This document shows positions 29,678 through 31,705 of a stretch of 31,705 nucleotides of DNA, piece after piece. Position 1 is the first letter of the stretch. Each line of letters opens with the position of its first letter. The stretch lies in the IMG/VR virus record IMGVR_UViG_3300034007_000012, positions 1 through 31,705 of that record. One strand, written 5' to 3'. The position numbers were made by a program, and so were the translations under genes. This DNA comes from a virus. The notes below the pieces were generated by a model. That model was not told where the DNA came from. It was given only the letters and a program-made list of their open reading frames with translations, and searched no databases.

Positions 29678-30721
29678 ATGGCCATAGCCGAAGACGAGAA
29701 ACACGCTGGGTACGAGCTGAAGCGCGATCAGGGGACGAGCGATCGCAGTCGCGGGGTCATCTACCACGTCGAAGAGATTTCACGGGAGCAAGCCGTGCGA
29801 TTGCGGCGCCACGGCCTCCCGCGCGGGGTGGAGATCCTGGAGCGAGATGAGGTTCGGTTCTGGGGCGCTGACTACGTCCGCTCGGAAGGTGGGCTCTACG
29901 TACCCGAGCGCCTGGAGCCGATACCCACCCAGCCGGTCGCACTCGATCTGTTCGCGGGATGCGGCGGATTCTCGCTGGGTGTGCAAATGGCTGGCTTCGA
30001 TGTCGTCTGCGCCGTCGAATGGAGCGCCGACGCTGCTTTCACGTACCTCCACAATCTTGGGCGGCCGGACTGCCGTGTCCGCTTCTCCGATCCCGAGGCG
30101 AAACGGAGGTGGATAAAGCGACTCAAGCGCCTGCGGAGAGAGGATTCCAGCCTTGCGGGACGCTCCTGGATCGGCGCCAACAACCACGACGAGCTGCGGG
30201 GAGGGGCGCGGGGTTTCTGGTTCGGCGACGTCTGCAAAGCGCGTGGCGCGGATCTCCTGGAGCTGGGCGGCGTGTCCAGCTACGACTTGATTATTGGCGG
30301 GCCGCCATGCCAGGGAATGTCGCGGGCGAACAGCAAGGCAAGCATTCACGACCCGCGGAACCGGCTGGTTCACGAGTACCTGCGGCTGGTCGCTGAGATA
30401 CGGCCTCGATGGTTCCTGATGGAGAATGTCCCCCAGCTATTCACGATCGGGGGAGGGTCGCTGTGGAAAGAGATCGCTACCGAGGCGAAGCGTCTTGGCT
30501 ATGCCGTGAACGGGAAGGTGCTGAACGCTGCCGAGTACGGGGTACCCCAGAACCGCCACCGTGCGTTCGTCATGGGCCAGCTCGGCGGAGCAATGTTCCC
30601 GTTCCCAATTGCTGGCGAGGAAAAGCGGACGCCGAGGAGCAACCGCACGCAGGAAGGGAGTTCGGAGCCTGAGAGCTCTTCCGGAGAACTGGATTTGTTC
30701 ACAGCCACAGGAGTAACCTGA
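29678..30721 (+). CDS. cytosine-C5 DNA methyltransferase, atypical
   Basis: The 347-residue enzyme has motif I 'DLFAGCGGFSLG' (90-101), motif IV 'GGPPCQGMSRAN' (207-218) with Cys211, motif VI 'MENV' (248-251) and motif VIII 'QNRHRAFVMG' (291-300), so the catalytic core is complete. Only about 47 residues follow motif VIII: no target-recognition domain and no motif X GN-V segment are seen. A basic insert of about 60 residues lies between motifs II and IV, and 89 residues precede motif I. The C-terminus contains 'GELDLF', close to a clamp-binding motif. G+C looks lower than in neighbours, suggesting later gain. It may shield phage DNA from host restriction. Confidence 0.85.
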   Translation: MAIAEDEKHAGYELKRDQGTSDRSRGVIYHVEEISREQAVRLRRHGLPRGVEILERDEVRFWGADYVRSEGGLYVPERLEPIPTQPVALDLFAGCGGFSLGVQMAGFDVVCAVEWSADAAFTYLHNLGRPDCRVRFSDPEAKRRWIKRLKRLRREDSSLAGRSWIGANNHDELRGGARGFWFGDVCKARGADLLELGGVSSYDLIIGGPPCQGMSRANSKASIHDPRNRLVHEYLRLVAEIRPRWFLMENVPQLFTIGGGSLWKEIATEAKRLGYAVNGKVLNAAEYGVPQNRHRAFVMGQLGGAMFPFPIAGEEKRTPRSNRTQEGSSEPESSSGELDLFTATGVT

Positions 30722-31284
30722 TGAGTGCTGGGCCGAAGCTCCCGCTCGCTCGGGCGCGCGAGATTGCAGATCGTCTTGTAGCCGATCTTGCACCGGTGGT
30801 CACCAGGTGCGAGGTGGCCGGTTCAGTTCGCCGCGAGAAAGAGCTGGTGGGCGACATCGAGATCGTCATCGAACCGCGGGAGATCGACAGCGGCTTCCTC
30901 GGCGGGACAGCGCCCGACGTCGAGATCCTCCAGGCACTCGCGCGGCGGTGGAGCGGTGCGAGCCTGGAGAAAGGGACGAGGGCTGACGCGCGCCAGATCG
31001 CGGCGATGCTCCCGGAAGGCGTGAAGGTGGAGCTCTACCTAGTGCTGCCGCCCGCGCAGTGGGGGAGCATCCTCGCGATCCGCACCGGGCCTGCCGAGCT
31101 GGGGCGGTTCGTGATGGAGCGCTTCAAGCGACGCGGCCTCCGTCACGTGAACGGGCATTTGGAGAATGCCGAGACGGGGGCTCTCGTCCCCACCGCCACC
31201 GAGGAGGACTACTTCGCGGCCGCGGGGCTTCCCTGTCTCCCGCCACAGCGCCGGCACGAACTGCTCGGGGGCTTCCATGGCTGA
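30721..31284 (+). CDS. minimal DNA polymerase X-type nucleotidyltransferase
   Basis: The 187-residue protein has the Pol beta superfamily core 'CEVAGSVRREKELVGDIEIV' (30-49): GS-RR then Asp45 and Glu47 as metal ligands, and a third acid in 'VKVELYLV' (Glu104). 'QWGSILAIRTGPAELGRFVM' matches the Pol X thumb/YF-G strand region. The N-terminal HhH domain and the C-terminal PHP domain of PolX are absent, so it is catalytic palm plus thumb only. Asp-x-Glu in place of Asp-x-Asp is unusual. ATG 30721 overlaps the methyltransferase stop (TGATG). Gap filling after transposition is a possible job, not proven. Confidence 0.8.
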   Translation: MSAGPKLPLARAREIADRLVADLAPVVTRCEVAGSVRREKELVGDIEIVIEPREIDSGFLGGTAPDVEILQALARRWSGASLEKGTRADARQIAAMLPEGVKVELYLVLPPAQWGSILAIRTGPAELGRFVMERFKRRGLRHVNGHLENAETGALVPTATEEDYFAAAGLPCLPPQRRHELLGGFHG

Positions 31285-31705
31285 TCGCGAGGCGCTCCCG
31301 CCCATTGAGGCCACGCTGCTGGCTTCGCTCTGCGGCAGCGAGCTCGCTGCCGTGGAGCGTGCCCGCGAGGTCCTCCGGCTGCCGCGATTTTCCCCACGGT
31401 ACCTGGCGCGCCTCAAGACGCTTCAGCGCATCGCTTACCACCTGGGAACGCTGATCGACGTCCGGCCGCGTGGCCATTACAGCTTGGAGAGCAAGCGCGG
31501 CATCCTGAAGATCATCACGATTGAGCAGGGGCAGCGCTACGCGGACTTCTGGGGTATACAACCAGGAGAGGTCGTGCAGACGGTCTGGGGCCAGAGCACG
31601 CTGGCCCAGCTGACGAAGTACTACCGCGAGGAGGGGATCGACCTCCGCTTCGCCAGCTTCTTGGAGGCCGTGGGTCCTGTGCACTCGGAGTCTCCGCATG
31701 GGTGA
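31277..31705 (+). CDS. unknown protein ending at right edge
   Basis: ATG 31277 overlaps the nucleotidyltransferase stop; TGA is the last codon of the window. The 142-residue product is helical at both ends, with a middle 'SKRGILKIITIEQGQRYADF' and 'QTVWGQSTLAQLTKYYREEG'. It lies where Mor-like middle regulators would be expected, but the Mor/C signature (RGG---YIP) is not seen, so that name is not given. The family is not recognised. Confidence 0.6.
   Translation: MADREALPPIEATLLASLCGSELAAVERAREVLRLPRFSPRYLARLKTLQRIAYHLGTLIDVRPRGHYSLESKRGILKIITIEQGQRYADFWGIQPGEVVQTVWGQSTLAQLTKYYREEGIDLRFASFLEAVGPVHSESPHG

Noticed and set aside
31277-31705. Mor/C-type middle activator at the right edge
   Set aside because: Position suggests it, but the RGG/YIP signature and clear HTH are not visible.
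1-31705. CRISPR array, insertion sequence or rRNA
   Set aside because: No regularly spaced direct repeats, no IS-type terminal repeats around a transposase, and no rRNA-like sequence were seen.

Overview
The window is part of a very GC-rich (roughly two-thirds G+C), Mu-like transposable siphophage or prophage. The evidence is a DDE transposase (21641-23305) followed by a MuB-role AAA ATPase (24428-25576), a GemA/Mu gp16 homologue (28842-29273), and a head module in Mu order: small terminase, large terminase, portal, Mu F-like protein, protease/scaffold/capsid. There is no tail sheath or baseplate; the tail tube, G/GT chaperone and 1114-residue tape measure indicate a long non-contractile tail. 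The host cannot be read directly. GC content, many GTG starts and a lipoprotein of the 'GTY-L--V-G--LP' type would fit Gemmatimonadota/Longimicrobium-like bacteria, but this is an inference.

Layout. A control region at 19435-19525 splits the window into two divergent halves. Leftward (minus strand) come a repressor-like gene, a protein made of Myb-like repeats, and a lipocalin-like lipoprotein that is probably lysogen-expressed cargo. After a hairpin come the packaging and virion genes: unknown and terminase-associated small genes (15549-17514), an intergenic gap with a strong terminator (15395-15548), TerL, portal, F-like protein, a protease-scaffold-capsid fusion, and a structured RNA segment with a tRNA-like element (8005-8081). 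The series ends with connector/neck genes, tail tube, tail assembly chaperone with a programmed -1 frameshift, tape measure, and a distal-tail gene cut by the left edge. In Mu the late genes lie on the same strand as the transposase, so this divergent plan is closer to the BcepMu type.

Rightward (plus strand) is the early operon: a Ner-like HTH protein, a CII-like regulator, two unknowns, a coiled-coil protein, the transposase, a small stand-alone protein resembling an integrase DD(35)E core, small zinc-motif proteins, an ExeA-type ATPase, about ten small (often Cys-rich) accessory proteins, GemA, a DNA-binding protein ending in a clamp-binding motif, a cytosine-C5 methyltransferase without an obvious target-recognition domain, a minimal Pol X-type nucleotidyltransferase, and an unknown protein ending exactly at the right edge. 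Most neighbours overlap by ATGA, GTGA or TGATG, so translation is strongly coupled. No endolysin and no transposon ends are visible; both presumably lie outside the window.

The most unusual points are the stand-alone DD(35)E-like protein next to an intact transposase, the classic GGGAAAC slippery site with a hidden T-type chaperone ORF, the Myb-repeat protein in the immunity operon, the tRNA-like element inside the late operon, and clamp-binding-like C-termini on two adjacent early proteins.
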